Both the position numbers and the translations under genes were made by a program. Positions 16,562 through 26,034 of a DNA stretch of 64,000 bases are shown here, in pieces. This DNA comes from CAIXPS01 sp034430115. GTDB lineage: Bacteria > Chloroflexota > Anaerolineae > J036 > Brachytrichaceae. Under the pieces are notes generated by a model. It was not told the DNA's origin. It did no database searches and saw only the letters and a list, made by a program, of their open reading frames with translations. The stretch covers positions 1 to 64,000 of the forward strand of contig DAOUFG010000175.1 of NCBI GenBank assembly GCA_034430115.1, read 5' to 3'. Positions within the stretch are counted from its first letter, which is position 1, and the number at the start of each line of letters is the position of its first letter.

Positions 16562-17026
16562 ATGGACGAATCTTTGAGACAGCGATTACAGAACGATTTG
16601 AAACAGGCCATGCGCGACGGAGACGAGCGCAGGAAGACAGTCGTGCGCCTGCTTATGTCGAGCATCCGCAACGCTGAGGTCGATGCCCGCACCGATGGGC
16701 GCAACGGCGTGGTTAGCGAAGACGATATGCAAGCGATCGTCCGGCGCGAAGTGAAACAGCACGAAGAATCAGTGGAAGAAGCACGTAATGCGGGCCGCAT
16801 GGACCTGGTGGCCGAACAAACAGCGGAACTGGAGCTGCTGCGATCCTACTTGCCACAACAACTCTCGCGCGAGCAGGTTGTTGACCTGGCAAAACAAACC
16901 ATCGCGGAAGTGAAAGCTAGCTCTCCAAAACAGCAGGGCGAAGTCATGAAGATCCTGGTGCCGAAGCTGAAGGGTCAGGCCGACGGCAAGATGGTTAGTG
17001 AAGTGGTGCGTGAACTGCTCAAGTAG
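16562..17026 (+). CDS. yqeY: GatB/YqeY domain protein
   Basis: A 154-aa protein starting MDESLRQRLQNDLKQAMRDG, as in YqeY proteins of about 150 aa. The domain is homologous to the tRNA-binding tail of GatB. The conserved run YLPQQLSREQV and the end KGQADGKMVSEVVRELL are present. Its molecular role is not settled; a link to tRNA-dependent amidation is assumed from homology. The frame is open back to 16445, but those extra 39 codons read through the rpsU terminator, so ATG 16562 is the start. It is followed after 27 nt by pgpH. Confidence 0.92.
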   Translation: MDESLRQRLQNDLKQAMRDGDERRKTVVRLLMSSIRNAEVDARTDGRNGVVSEDDMQAIVRREVKQHEESVEEARNAGRMDLVAEQTAELELLRSYLPQQLSREQVVDLAKQTIAEVKASSPKQQGEVMKILVPKLKGQADGKMVSEVVRELLK

Positions 17027-17053
17027 TAACGCCCTGTGACGTAAGAGATAAAC

Positions 17054-19216
17054 ATGATGACGGATGCAGCGCCCTTGTCTGCCCAAAGGGCAGCACGCCG
17101 CAAAGCGACCGCGCTTGCGGCAGTTGGCATTGTGGCCTTCGTCACTATCACCGTAGCACAACTGACACGTTTCTTTATCGGCGGGAACATCGTCTTGCAG
17201 CCCGGGAGCGTGGCATCGCAAGATATTCGCGCCCCACGCCGCATCACTTACACCAGTGATGCGGAAACGAACCGCCAGCGAGACCTGGCCGAAGCCTCGG
17301 TCTCAGCGGTGTTCACGCCGCCGGATGCACAAATCGCACGCCAACAACTCGGTATTGCGCGCGATTTGATGAATCAGATCGCCCAAATTCGCGCCAACGC
17401 CGCCGCCACCGAAGACGAACGCATCAAAGACCTGGGGGCGCTCCCCGACCTTGGGCTGAACAACAAGACGGCCAAGTTGATCCTCTCCGTGAGCGATACG
17501 AGTTGGGCACGCATCGACACGCAGGTCGTGATCATTCTCGACGAGGTGTTGCGCCAGAGCATCCGCCCCGACAACCTGGACAGCATCAAAGCGCAACTGC
17601 CCAGCCAGATCAGCCTGAATTTCAACTCCGACGAGTCGTCGATCATCACAACGCTGGTCTCAGCGTTGTTGGTGCCCAACACGAACTATGACGCCAGCGC
17701 CACCGACGCGGCGCGCAAAAAAGCGCGCGATGCGGTGGCGCCGGTGGAACGCACCTACGAACAAAACCAGATCATCATCCGCAGCGGGCAAGTGGTCACC
17801 CAGGCGGATATGGAGGTGCTGGATAAGCTCAACATCCAGCGCCCGTTGTTGGGCTGGTCCGACCTCGTCAGTGCGGCGGTGCTCGCGGCGCTCGCCGTTG
17901 GGGCCGTCGGCGGTGCGTTGCTCTATGGCCCACGTGGCGCAATGTCACGCCGACTACGCAACACCGTGCTGAGCACGGTGATCTTTGTGTCGGCGCTATT
18001 CCTGGCCCGCGCACTCCTGCCCAGCCACGCGCTGCTGCCCTACATCGCCCCCATCGTGGCTGCGGGCATCATCGTCACTTGCTGGTCCGGCACGTTGCCC
18101 GCAATCGCCGGCATGGCCATACTGGCGGTGCTGGTGGGCATGGGCATGGATCAACCCACCGAGTTCATCACCTTCTGGATGTCCAGCGGGATTATTGCCG
18201 CACTAGCGATGCGGCGAGCCGAACGCATCAGCGACTTCGTGCGCGCAGGCGCGCTGGCCTGGATCACGCAAGTGGCCGTGGTGCTGGCATTCCACGCCAG
18301 CAGCGTGGCGCTAGATAACGGCGTACAACTGGCGACTTTGTTGCTCGTTACCTCGGTAGGCAGCCTTATTTCGGCGGCACTCGCACCCGCCCTGCTCTAC
18401 CTGAGCGGCCTGGCACTGGACATCACGACGCCGTTCCAGTTGCACGAACTATGTCGCCCATCTCATCCACTGATCCAACAGATGCTGGTCCACGCGCCCG
18501 GTACCTACCATCACAGCCTGATGCTGGCGAACCTGGCCGAACAGGCCGCCGAACGGATCGGCGCGGATTCGCTGCTCACGCGCGTGGGCGCCTACTATCA
18601 CGACATCGGCAAAACCATTCACCCCTACTTCTTCATCGAAAACCAACTTGAAGGGATGAACGTGCACGATCAACTGGATCCGCAGACGAGTTCGCGCATT
18701 TTGCAAAATCACGTCACCGACGGGCTTGACCTGGCACGTAAATTTCACCTGCCGAGCAGCGTCCGCGCATTCATCGCCGAACATCATGGCACCACCAAGA
18801 CGGGCTATCAATATGCATTGGCTTCTCAGGCCAGCAACGAGCCGGTGGACGATGCGCCATTCCGTTATCCGGGCCCGCGCCCGCAAAGCCGAGAGTCGGC
18901 CCTGGTGATGCTGGCCGATGGATGTGAGGCTGCTGTGCGCGCGCGGCGTCCCTCGGCGGTGGAAGAAACCGACGCGATGATCCGCAAGGTCATCAGCGAG
19001 CGCATCGCCGACCATCAACTCGACGATACCGACCTGACCTTGCAGGATCTGGAGATCATCCGCCAATCCTTCCTCGACACCTTGCGGGGCGCCTATCACC
19101 CGCGCATCGAATATCCTGAACTCAATAAAAAGAAGAAGACCGAAGCACTGCCGGCCGAGCGCCTGCACGAGGCACCACCTGCGCAAGCGGCAACGGTGAA
19201 GAAAGAGAACATCTAG
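17054..19216 (+). CDS. pgpH: 7TM-HD phosphohydrolase (PgpH/YqfF family)
   Basis: A 720-aa protein. An N-terminal membrane anchor is followed by a large extracytoplasmic domain (about residues 50-270), then seven membrane helices (about 275-465) and a C-terminal HD domain. The HD metal site shows GTYHHSLMLANLAE and the pair YYHDIGK near residue 516, then FIAEHHGTT. In Firmicutes PgpH hydrolyses the second messenger c-di-AMP; the same role is inferred here. It lies between yqeY and ybeY, the conserved position. ybeY starts 7 nt after its stop. Confidence 0.9.
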   Translation: MMTDAAPLSAQRAARRKATALAAVGIVAFVTITVAQLTRFFIGGNIVLQPGSVASQDIRAPRRITYTSDAETNRQRDLAEASVSAVFTPPDAQIARQQLGIARDLMNQIAQIRANAAATEDERIKDLGALPDLGLNNKTAKLILSVSDTSWARIDTQVVIILDEVLRQSIRPDNLDSIKAQLPSQISLNFNSDESSIITTLVSALLVPNTNYDASATDAARKKARDAVAPVERTYEQNQIIIRSGQVVTQADMEVLDKLNIQRPLLGWSDLVSAAVLAALAVGAVGGALLYGPRGAMSRRLRNTVLSTVIFVSALFLARALLPSHALLPYIAPIVAAGIIVTCWSGTLPAIAGMAILAVLVGMGMDQPTEFITFWMSSGIIAALAMRRAERISDFVRAGALAWITQVAVVLAFHASSVALDNGVQLATLLLVTSVGSLISAALAPALLYLSGLALDITTPFQLHELCRPSHPLIQQMLVHAPGTYHHSLMLANLAEQAAERIGADSLLTRVGAYYHDIGKTIHPYFFIENQLEGMNVHDQLDPQTSSRILQNHVTDGLDLARKFHLPSSVRAFIAEHHGTTKTGYQYALASQASNEPVDDAPFRYPGPRPQSRESALVMLADGCEAAVRARRPSAVEETDAMIRKVISERIADHQLDDTDLTLQDLEIIRQSFLDTLRGAYHPRIEYPELNKKKKTEALPAERLHEAPPAQAATVKKENI

Positions 19217-19222
19217 CCAACG

Positions 19223-19732
19223 ATGCCCCCTACAACAAACCCGCCGGCACGCATCCTGCTGCGCGCAAAAACCATCTATCGCCCGCGCGGGCGTGCGCGC
19301 CACGTGCGCCTGGCGGCACTGGCGGCGCTGGCGCAAACCCACCCGCGCGGCGCCTGTGCGTGGACCATCCGCCTGACGGATGACGATGAGTTGCACCAGT
19401 TGAATCAGCAGTATCGCGGGTTGGACAAACCCACCGACGTGCTTTCGTTTGGCAGCGCGGGCTACCGCGACGGCAAGCCGCGCCCAGCCTACACCCCGGC
19501 ACTAGATGACGGTGCGGAATACCTGGGTGACATCATCATTTCGCTGGAGCGTTGCGCCGCCCAGGCCGGCGCCGCCGGGCACCCCGTGGATACCGAGCTT
19601 GCCCTGCTAGTAATACACGGCACGCTGCACCTGTTGGGATACGATCACGACACGCCAACGCGCAAGGCGCACATGTGGGCAGCGCAATCGCGGGCCCTGA
19701 AGTCACTGGGGATTGAACTAGAGGTTTCGTAA
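19223..19732 (+). CDS. ybeY: Endoribonuclease YbeY
   Basis: A 169-aa protein with the zinc-binding signature HGTLHLLGYDH (H132, H136, H142) and the family motifs LNQQYRGLDKPTDVLSFG and EYLGDIIISLE. YbeY processes rRNA 3' ends and acts in ribosome quality control. It is slightly longer than usual, with a 20-residue basic N-terminal extension. The final TAA (19730-19732) uses the first bases of the 142-bp inverted-repeat element that abuts the gene. Confidence 0.95.
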   Translation: MPPTTNPPARILLRAKTIYRPRGRARHVRLAALAALAQTHPRGACAWTIRLTDDDELHQLNQQYRGLDKPTDVLSFGSAGYRDGKPRPAYTPALDDGAEYLGDIIISLERCAAQAGAAGHPVDTELALLVIHGTLHLLGYDHDTPTRKAHMWAAQSRALKSLGIELEVS

Positions 19733-19872
19733 AGGGATTGGAGAATGGAGATTAGAGATTCAAACCACGGATTTCACGGATGACCAGAGATTCATTCAGG
19801 TGCTGTTTCATCCGTGTCATCGGTATCATCCGTGGTTTCATTCGTTCACAATCCCTAATCTCCAATCCCTTT
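19731..19872. repeat. 142-bp inverted-repeat element fused to the ybeY stop codon
   Basis: The ends AAAGGGATTGGAGA (19731-19744) and TCTCCAATCCCTTT (19859-19872) are perfect 14-bp inverted repeats. Inside, CCACGGATTTCACGGATGA faces TCATCCGTG and ATCCGTGG copies. It combines the two dispersed repeat families of this window, the GATTGGAGATT type and the CACGGATTTCACGGAT type. Confidence 0.75.
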
Positions 19873-19904
19873 GTGCCCTCCATGGCACAATTGACAATCC
19901 AGAA

Positions 19905-20804
19905 TCACCGCCAGACCCACAGCCCGTCATCTTGCGTGCCGCACAATAGCGTGCCGTCGTCTGCCAGGCCAATTGCGATGATGTTATTCGGCGACTCGGG
20001 GACGTGTTGCCAGGTGACGCCCGCATCAGCGGAGATGGCAATCTCGTCGGGGGTAGCCAGCAGAAGCTTTGTCCCGTCCTGCGAGGTAGTGAGGGTGTTC
20101 GTCTCGCCGGTGTTGAACGTATCGCGCCGAAACCAGCTATCGCCCCGATCTGTGGAATAGTACAGTCCCTCGGACTCGCTACTCACCACCAGGACGTCGC
20201 GCGTCATTGCGATGCCCGTCGGCGGCAGCGCCGCCTCGGCCTCCGGCCCCTCGCCGGCAAAGGCCATCTCGCGCCAGGCGCGCCCGCCATTGATGCTGCG
20301 AAAGACGCCGGTGCCCGTCGCCACGTAAACCAGTTCGTCCTCGGCAAAAGTCGGGGAGATTGCCAACGCCAGCGTCTCCAGGTCCAGCAGGCCAAAGTTC
20401 CAGCTATGCCAGCGCAGGCCTTCATCGGTGGTGCGCAACACGCCATTTTCCAGGGTTGCCGCAAAGGCGATGCCGTCCGACTCAAAATCCGGGGAGAGCA
20501 GCAATTGCGATACCTGCGCCGTTTGCGACAGCGTTGCACTCGTCCACGTCTTGCCGCCATCGATCGAGCGCGCAATCCCATCCACCGAGCCGACCAACAT
20601 CAGGCTATGCCTGGGATACGCCGGCGCAGCAGCGACGGCCGTGATCGCCGCCGCACGCAATGCTTCATTGATGATCTCACACGTGCTGTTGCGATAGCAC
20701 CATAGGCCTTCGTCGGTGCCCAACAGCCAACCTTCCTTGCCCAGGCAGGCCATGGAAAATATCACCGCCGGGCTATCCACCTTATGCCATGTTTGATTCG
20801 TCAT
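19905..20804 (-). CDS. BNR / Asp-box beta-propeller protein
   Basis: A 299-aa protein with five Asp-box repeats: SIDGGKTW, TTDEGLRW, SINGGRAW, STDRGDSW and SADAGVTW, spaced about 40-45 residues apart. This makes a six- or seven-bladed propeller of the sialidase/YCF48-like type. No signal peptide and no sialidase catalytic residues are visible, so it is more likely a cytosolic binding or scaffold protein than a sialidase. The start MTNQTWHKVDSPAVIFSMACLG opens directly into the first blade. No operon partner; both sides are repeat-filled spacers. Confidence 0.7.
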   Translation of the reverse strand: MTNQTWHKVDSPAVIFSMACLGKEGWLLGTDEGLWCYRNSTCEIINEALRAAAITAVAAAPAYPRHSLMLVGSVDGIARSIDGGKTWTSATLSQTAQVSQLLLSPDFESDGIAFAATLENGVLRTTDEGLRWHSWNFGLLDLETLALAISPTFAEDELVYVATGTGVFRSINGGRAWREMAFAGEGPEAEAALPPTGIAMTRDVLVVSSESEGLYYSTDRGDSWFRRDTFNTGETNTLTTSQDGTKLLLATPDEIAISADAGVTWQHVPESPNNIIAIGLADDGTLLCGTQDDGLWVWR

Positions 20805-20822
20805 AGGTTCCTAGTGTACACA

Positions 20823-20960
20823 ATTGATTAAATCTCATCACATTGGACAAGCAGAGATCGGAGATTTGAGATTGGAAACTTGGGATGCAACAACGCCGTT
20901 TATAAATCTCCAATCTCTAATCACTAATCTCCATTCCCGTCGTTTTTGTGATAAGTCCTT
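20823..20960. repeat. Dispersed GATTGGAGATT-type inverted repeat
   Basis: GATCGGAGATTTGAGATTGG (about 20857-20876) faces AAATCTCCAATCTCTAATC (about 20904-20922). It is of the same family as the ends of the element at 19731-19872. It sits upstream of the BNR gene and downstream of the decarboxylase operon. Confidence 0.65.
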
Positions 20961-22079
20961 CTACTTCATCAAGAGCGCCAGCACCACACCGCCAGCCAGG
21001 ACGCTGGCGATCTGCCCGGCGGTATTCGCGCCCATGGCGTGCATGAGCAGGAAATTCTCAAAATCCTCTTCTTGCGCCATGCGATGCACCACGCGCGCAG
21101 CCATGGGGAAAGCGCTGATCCCCGCCGCGCCGAGGAGCGGGTTGAAATGGCCGTGCGTCAACAGATTCAGCAGCTTGCCAAACAACACCCCAGCAGCGGT
21201 GTCCAGCGCAAACGCCACGATGCCCAGGCCGAGGATGAATAGCGTATTCCACTGCAAGAAAGTGTCGGCGCGCATGCTGGCACCCACCGCCAGGCCCAGG
21301 AAGAGCGTCACGGTGTTGGCGATCCCGCCGGTGGACGCGCCAGTCAAGCGCTCCACCACGCCCGATTCCTTCATCAGGTTGCCCAACATCAACATGCCGA
21401 TCAGCGGCGTCGCCATCGGCACCAGGATGCCCGTCAGCAGCGTGACGATGATTGGGAACAAGATGCGCGTGCGGCGGCTGATGGGCCGTTGGGTATAGGG
21501 CATGCGAATCAGGCGCTCCGAGCGCGTGGTCAGCAGGCGCATGATGGGCGGTTGGATGATCGGCACAAGCGACATGTAGCTATAGGCCACCACCACGATT
21601 TGCGCCAACAAGTGCGGCGCAAGCTGGCTACTCACGTAGATCGAGGTCGGCCCGTCGATCGCGCCGATGATGCCGATGGAAGCCGCCTCGTTGACGCTGA
21701 ACCCCAGCAACAGCGCCAGGATGAGCGTGCCGAAAATGCCAAATTGCCCGGCCGCCCCGACGAGCACCATCTTCGGGTTTTCCAGCAGCGGGCCGAAATC
21801 GGTCATCGCCCCAATGCCGACGAAGATCAGCAACGGGAAAAGCTCATTACTCACCCCTGCCTGGTAGAGCACCTGCAGCAGGCCACCCGACTCCACCAGT
21901 GGTGATAGCGGCAAGTTTGCCAAAATTGCGCCTGCCCCGATGGGCAACAGCAACATCGGCTCATACTCTTTGACGATGGCAAGATAAATCAGCACGCCGC
22001 CGGCTGCGATCATAACCAGTGCCCCCAGCGTGACGTTCGTGATGCCTTGGAGTAGATTGACCAGTGATGAGAGATCCAT
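20961..22079 (-). CDS. Na+-translocating decarboxylase beta subunit (OadB/MmdB/GcdB)
   Basis: A 372-aa integral membrane protein with about ten helices. It carries the family hallmarks GVGAMTDFGPLLENPK-like FVGIGAMTDFGPLL, SIGIIGAIDGPTSIYV and GMLMLGNLMKESGVV. The beta subunit decarboxylates carboxybiotin and pumps 1-2 Na+ outward. It is the last gene of a four-gene minus-strand operon (alpha, gamma, biotin carrier, beta), the layout of methylmalonyl-CoA decarboxylase. The C-terminal half (LNLLTHGHFNPLLGAAGISAFPMAARV) matches the conserved core. The energy-coupling function is well supported; the acyl-CoA substrate is inferred from the alpha subunit. Confidence 0.92.
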   Translation of the reverse strand: MDLSSLVNLLQGITNVTLGALVMIAAGGVLIYLAIVKEYEPMLLLPIGAGAILANLPLSPLVESGGLLQVLYQAGVSNELFPLLIFVGIGAMTDFGPLLENPKMVLVGAAGQFGIFGTLILALLLGFSVNEAASIGIIGAIDGPTSIYVSSQLAPHLLAQIVVVAYSYMSLVPIIQPPIMRLLTTRSERLIRMPYTQRPISRRTRILFPIIVTLLTGILVPMATPLIGMLMLGNLMKESGVVERLTGASTGGIANTVTLFLGLAVGASMRADTFLQWNTLFILGLGIVAFALDTAAGVLFGKLLNLLTHGHFNPLLGAAGISAFPMAARVVHRMAQEEDFENFLLMHAMGANTAGQIASVLAGGVVLALLMK

Positions 22080-22162
22080 GATTCCTTTACGATGACTCTA
22101 TCGGTGTTGATGCCCGGAACGTATAGGCGCCATTTTCTGAGTTGAGCCCGTAACTGCGCCGC

Positions 22163-22675
22163 TTATTTCTTGGCGGCAAACCTCACGAGCACGTCGCCAT
22201 AGCCAACGGCCTGGCCGGGCTGCACCATCACCTCTTCAACGTCCGCTTCATAAGGCGACTTGATCAGGTTCTTCATCTTCATCGCCTCCAGAACGACCAC
22301 CGCCTGACCACGGCTGACGGCGTCCCCCGGCTGCACGTTCACCGAAAGGATGGTGCCGGGCATGGGGGCCGTCAACTCTCGCCCATTGCCATCCACGCTG
22401 ACGTGCGGCAACGCCGGCTGTTGGGTGTCGGGTAAGGGTGGGAGCGTTTCTGGCGCCGGCGGGCGATAGATCGTGCCGGGGCGCTCAATCGATTCACTGT
22501 CCAGCCGCGCGGGGGTCACCCCTGGCGCGATGGTGGCCTCGGCGATGTCTTGCTCGCCGGTGATGTACACATCCAGGTCATGATCCTGCAACCACACGCG
22601 AAAGTGATCGGAGGCCATCTCCTGTACGTCAATCACGTATTCGTTTTGTCCTACTTTGATGTTATAGCGTCTCAT
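22163..22675 (-). CDS. Biotin carboxyl carrier protein of the decarboxylase
   Basis: A 170-aa protein. The C-terminal biotinyl/lipoyl domain (residues about 98-168) has the biotinylation motif EAMKM with Lys133, preceded by LTAPMPGTILSVNVQPGDAV. The Pro/Ala-rich linker (about 68-92) joins it to an N-terminal domain of about 60 residues that probably docks to the alpha subunit. It carries CO2 between the carboxyltransferase and the membrane beta subunit. It lies in the operon between the gamma and beta genes. Confidence 0.92.
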   Translation of the reverse strand: MRRYNIKVGQNEYVIDVQEMASDHFRVWLQDHDLDVYITGEQDIAEATIAPGVTPARLDSESIERPGTIYRPPAPETLPPLPDTQQPALPHVSVDGNGRELTAPMPGTILSVNVQPGDAVSRGQAVVVLEAMKMKNLIKSPYEADVEEVMVQPGQAVGYGDVLVRFAAKK

Positions 22676-22815
22676 TACGCAACCCTATCCACGAATCTTC
22701 ACAAATGAAACCGGGATTTGTTTCCGGGCATCTCATTCGTTGACCCGTCAATCCGACACAGGGCGAGTGAACATCTCGCCCACCTCTATTCTTCATTCGT
22801 TGACCCATTCGTTGC
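22676..22815. other. Spacer with hairpin and short direct repeats
   Basis: GGGCGAG (22761-22767) pairs with CTCGCCC (22775-22781). CATTCGTTGACCC occurs at 22734-22746 and 22794-22806, with a further partial copy after it. The hairpin lies between the gamma and carrier genes and has no U-tract. It may tune relative expression by stabilising or stalling the mRNA. Confidence 0.5.
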
Positions 22816-23193
22816 CTAGCGATGCCCGGGATGCCAGCTCTGATTCTGGCTGACACGCCCCGCACCCACCCAACGGCTGGGTAACGTGCCGGGCTGATGC
22901 AAGCGCATGGCAGGCGCCGCTTGCTTACGGCGCACGCGCCGGTGCATCCGCACCGCCACCATCACCGCGGCCAGCATTTCGGGTGATAGTTCACCCGCCG
23001 CGCCGCGCTCCACCACCACCGCACGTGCCTGCGCCGTTTGTGCGGGTTGTTGGGTAACCGCCTGTTTCGCGTTGCGGCGTCGATCCGCCCGCAGCAGCAG
23101 TGACATCAAGCCCCACAGCAACGCCAGTACCGCAAACACCAGCCCCATGCCGGCCAGCGTGAGGAGTGCCCCCTGTTCCAGGTTTGCAATCAT
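22816..23193 (-). CDS. Na+-pumping decarboxylase gamma subunit (OadG-like)
   Basis: A 125-aa protein with one N-terminal membrane helix (ALLTLAGMGLVFAVLALLWGL), a basic stop-transfer segment and a Gln/Ala linker. The helix LSPEMLAAVMVAVRMHRRVRRK near residue 70 is the typical OadG/MmdD signature. The gamma subunit holds the complex together at the membrane. The tail RLHQPGTLPSRWVGAGRVSQ is longer than in many homologues. It starts 20 nt after the alpha-subunit gene. Confidence 0.82.
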   Translation of the reverse strand: MIANLEQGALLTLAGMGLVFAVLALLWGLMSLLLRADRRRNAKQAVTQQPAQTAQARAVVVERGAAGELSPEMLAAVMVAVRMHRRVRRKQAAPAMRLHQPGTLPSRWVGAGRVSQNQSWHPGHR

Positions 23194-23213
23194 ATTGACC
23201 GTCCTATTGAGGC

Positions 23214-24758
<1,545 letters not shown>

Positions 24759-24964
24759 GTATTACTCCGTATCTTGTGGCATCTTAGCCGAGATATGTTC
24801 GTGGTGAGAGGTTTAGGCTCACGAGATTCGATTATAGGGGCGTTTGCGTTTTCAGCCCTCCTCGTCACGCGCTGCACCGCTGGTGTTACACTGGCCGTAG
24901 GACACCAGCATGCTTCATCATCCGGCGAGTGAGCGATCAAAATCAGTTTCTGGAGGTGTGACCC
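24759..24964. other. Divergent intergenic region with inverted repeat
   Basis: GCTGGTGT (24879-24886) and ACACCAGC (24902-24909) form an 8-bp inverted repeat with a 15-bp spacer, between two divergent start codons. GGAGGTG (24952-24958) serves the gene at 24965. No clear promoter hexamers. Confidence 0.4.
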
Positions 24965-25984
24965 ATGACCCGGCAAGCGAAACAAAAAGGCGATCCCCTG
25001 CCCTGGCTCCTGGAACCGGAATCACCGGGCGTGCGCTACCTGGCGCTGCGAGACGTGCTCGGCCTCACGGACGGCGACCTTGAGCTACGCGCAGCGCGCA
25101 AGGCGGCGCATCAAGATGGGCCAATCGCCACGATTTTGTCCAAGATGGCGCCTGAGGGCTTCTGGTGCCAGCCTGGCCCCGGCTATAACCCTAAGTACCG
25201 CGCCACGGTGTGGTCGCTCATCGCGCTTGCCCAGTTAGGCGCATCCATCCATGAAGATAAGCGCATCGCCACCGCATGCGCCTACCTGCTGGATCACGCG
25301 CTCACGCCGTATGGGCAGTTCACAATGACCGGCACGCCCTTCGGTACGATCCATTGTCTGCAAGGCAATTGTTGTTGGGCCTTGCTCGAGCTGGGTTATG
25401 ACGATCCGCGCCTTGCGGATGCCCTCGAGTGGATGGGGCGCAGCGTTACGGGCGAAGGCATCGCGCCAGCATCGAGCCACGACACCCCAATGCGTTATTA
25501 CAGCGGCACGTGCGGCCCCGCCTTCGCATGCGGAATGAATGACAGGCTTCCCTGCGCCTGGGGAGCCGTCAAGATGATGCTGGCCCTTAGTCGCTGGCCG
25601 GCGCAGCGTCGCACACCCATGACCAAGCGGGCGATCAAACAGGGCGTCGATTTTCTGTTGAGCACTGACCCGGCCGGCGCTGCATACCCGGCGGCGCGCG
25701 GAGAGAAGCCTAACCGGAACTGGTGGGACTTCGGCTTTCCCCTGTTCTACGCGACCGACGTGCTCCAGGTAGTTGAAGCACTGATCCCCTTCGGTTACGG
25801 CACAGACAAGCGCCTGCAATCTGCCTTCGACCTTATCCTGGGCAAGCGGGATGCAGAGGGTCGCTGGGCACAAGGGAATGGCTACCCCGGTAAGACCTGG
25901 GCCGACTTCGGCCCGAAACGAGCGCCTAATAAATGGGTCACCCTGCGCGCCGTGCGCACGTTGCGGGCCACCGGGCACATGTGA
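24965..25984 (+). CDS. Squalene cyclase/prenyltransferase-fold (alpha/alpha toroid) protein
   Basis: A 339-aa soluble protein with repeated helical-hairpin units, including ATVWSLIALAQLGA, GTIHCLQGNCCWALLELGYDD, AWGAVKMMLAL, AIKQGVDFLLST and YATDVLQVVEAL. It has the spacing of terpenoid-cyclase-like toroids. It ends with a QW-like run, DAEGRWAQGNGYPGK. The catalytic DxDD of squalene-hopene cyclases is not visible, so it is probably not a cyclase; related toroids are often annotated only by fold. Gly/Cys-rich pieces (YYSGTCGPAFACG) could bind metal. The start is fixed by GGAGGTG 6-8 nt upstream. Confidence 0.65.
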   Translation: MTRQAKQKGDPLPWLLEPESPGVRYLALRDVLGLTDGDLELRAARKAAHQDGPIATILSKMAPEGFWCQPGPGYNPKYRATVWSLIALAQLGASIHEDKRIATACAYLLDHALTPYGQFTMTGTPFGTIHCLQGNCCWALLELGYDDPRLADALEWMGRSVTGEGIAPASSHDTPMRYYSGTCGPAFACGMNDRLPCAWGAVKMMLALSRWPAQRRTPMTKRAIKQGVDFLLSTDPAGAAYPAARGEKPNRNWWDFGFPLFYATDVLQVVEALIPFGYGTDKRLQSAFDLILGKRDAEGRWAQGNGYPGKTWADFGPKRAPNKWVTLRAVRTLRATGHM

Positions 25985-26034
25985 CGTCACAAACTCACGT
26001 CTATTCGCGACGATTCGCGGATTGCCTGTAACCA

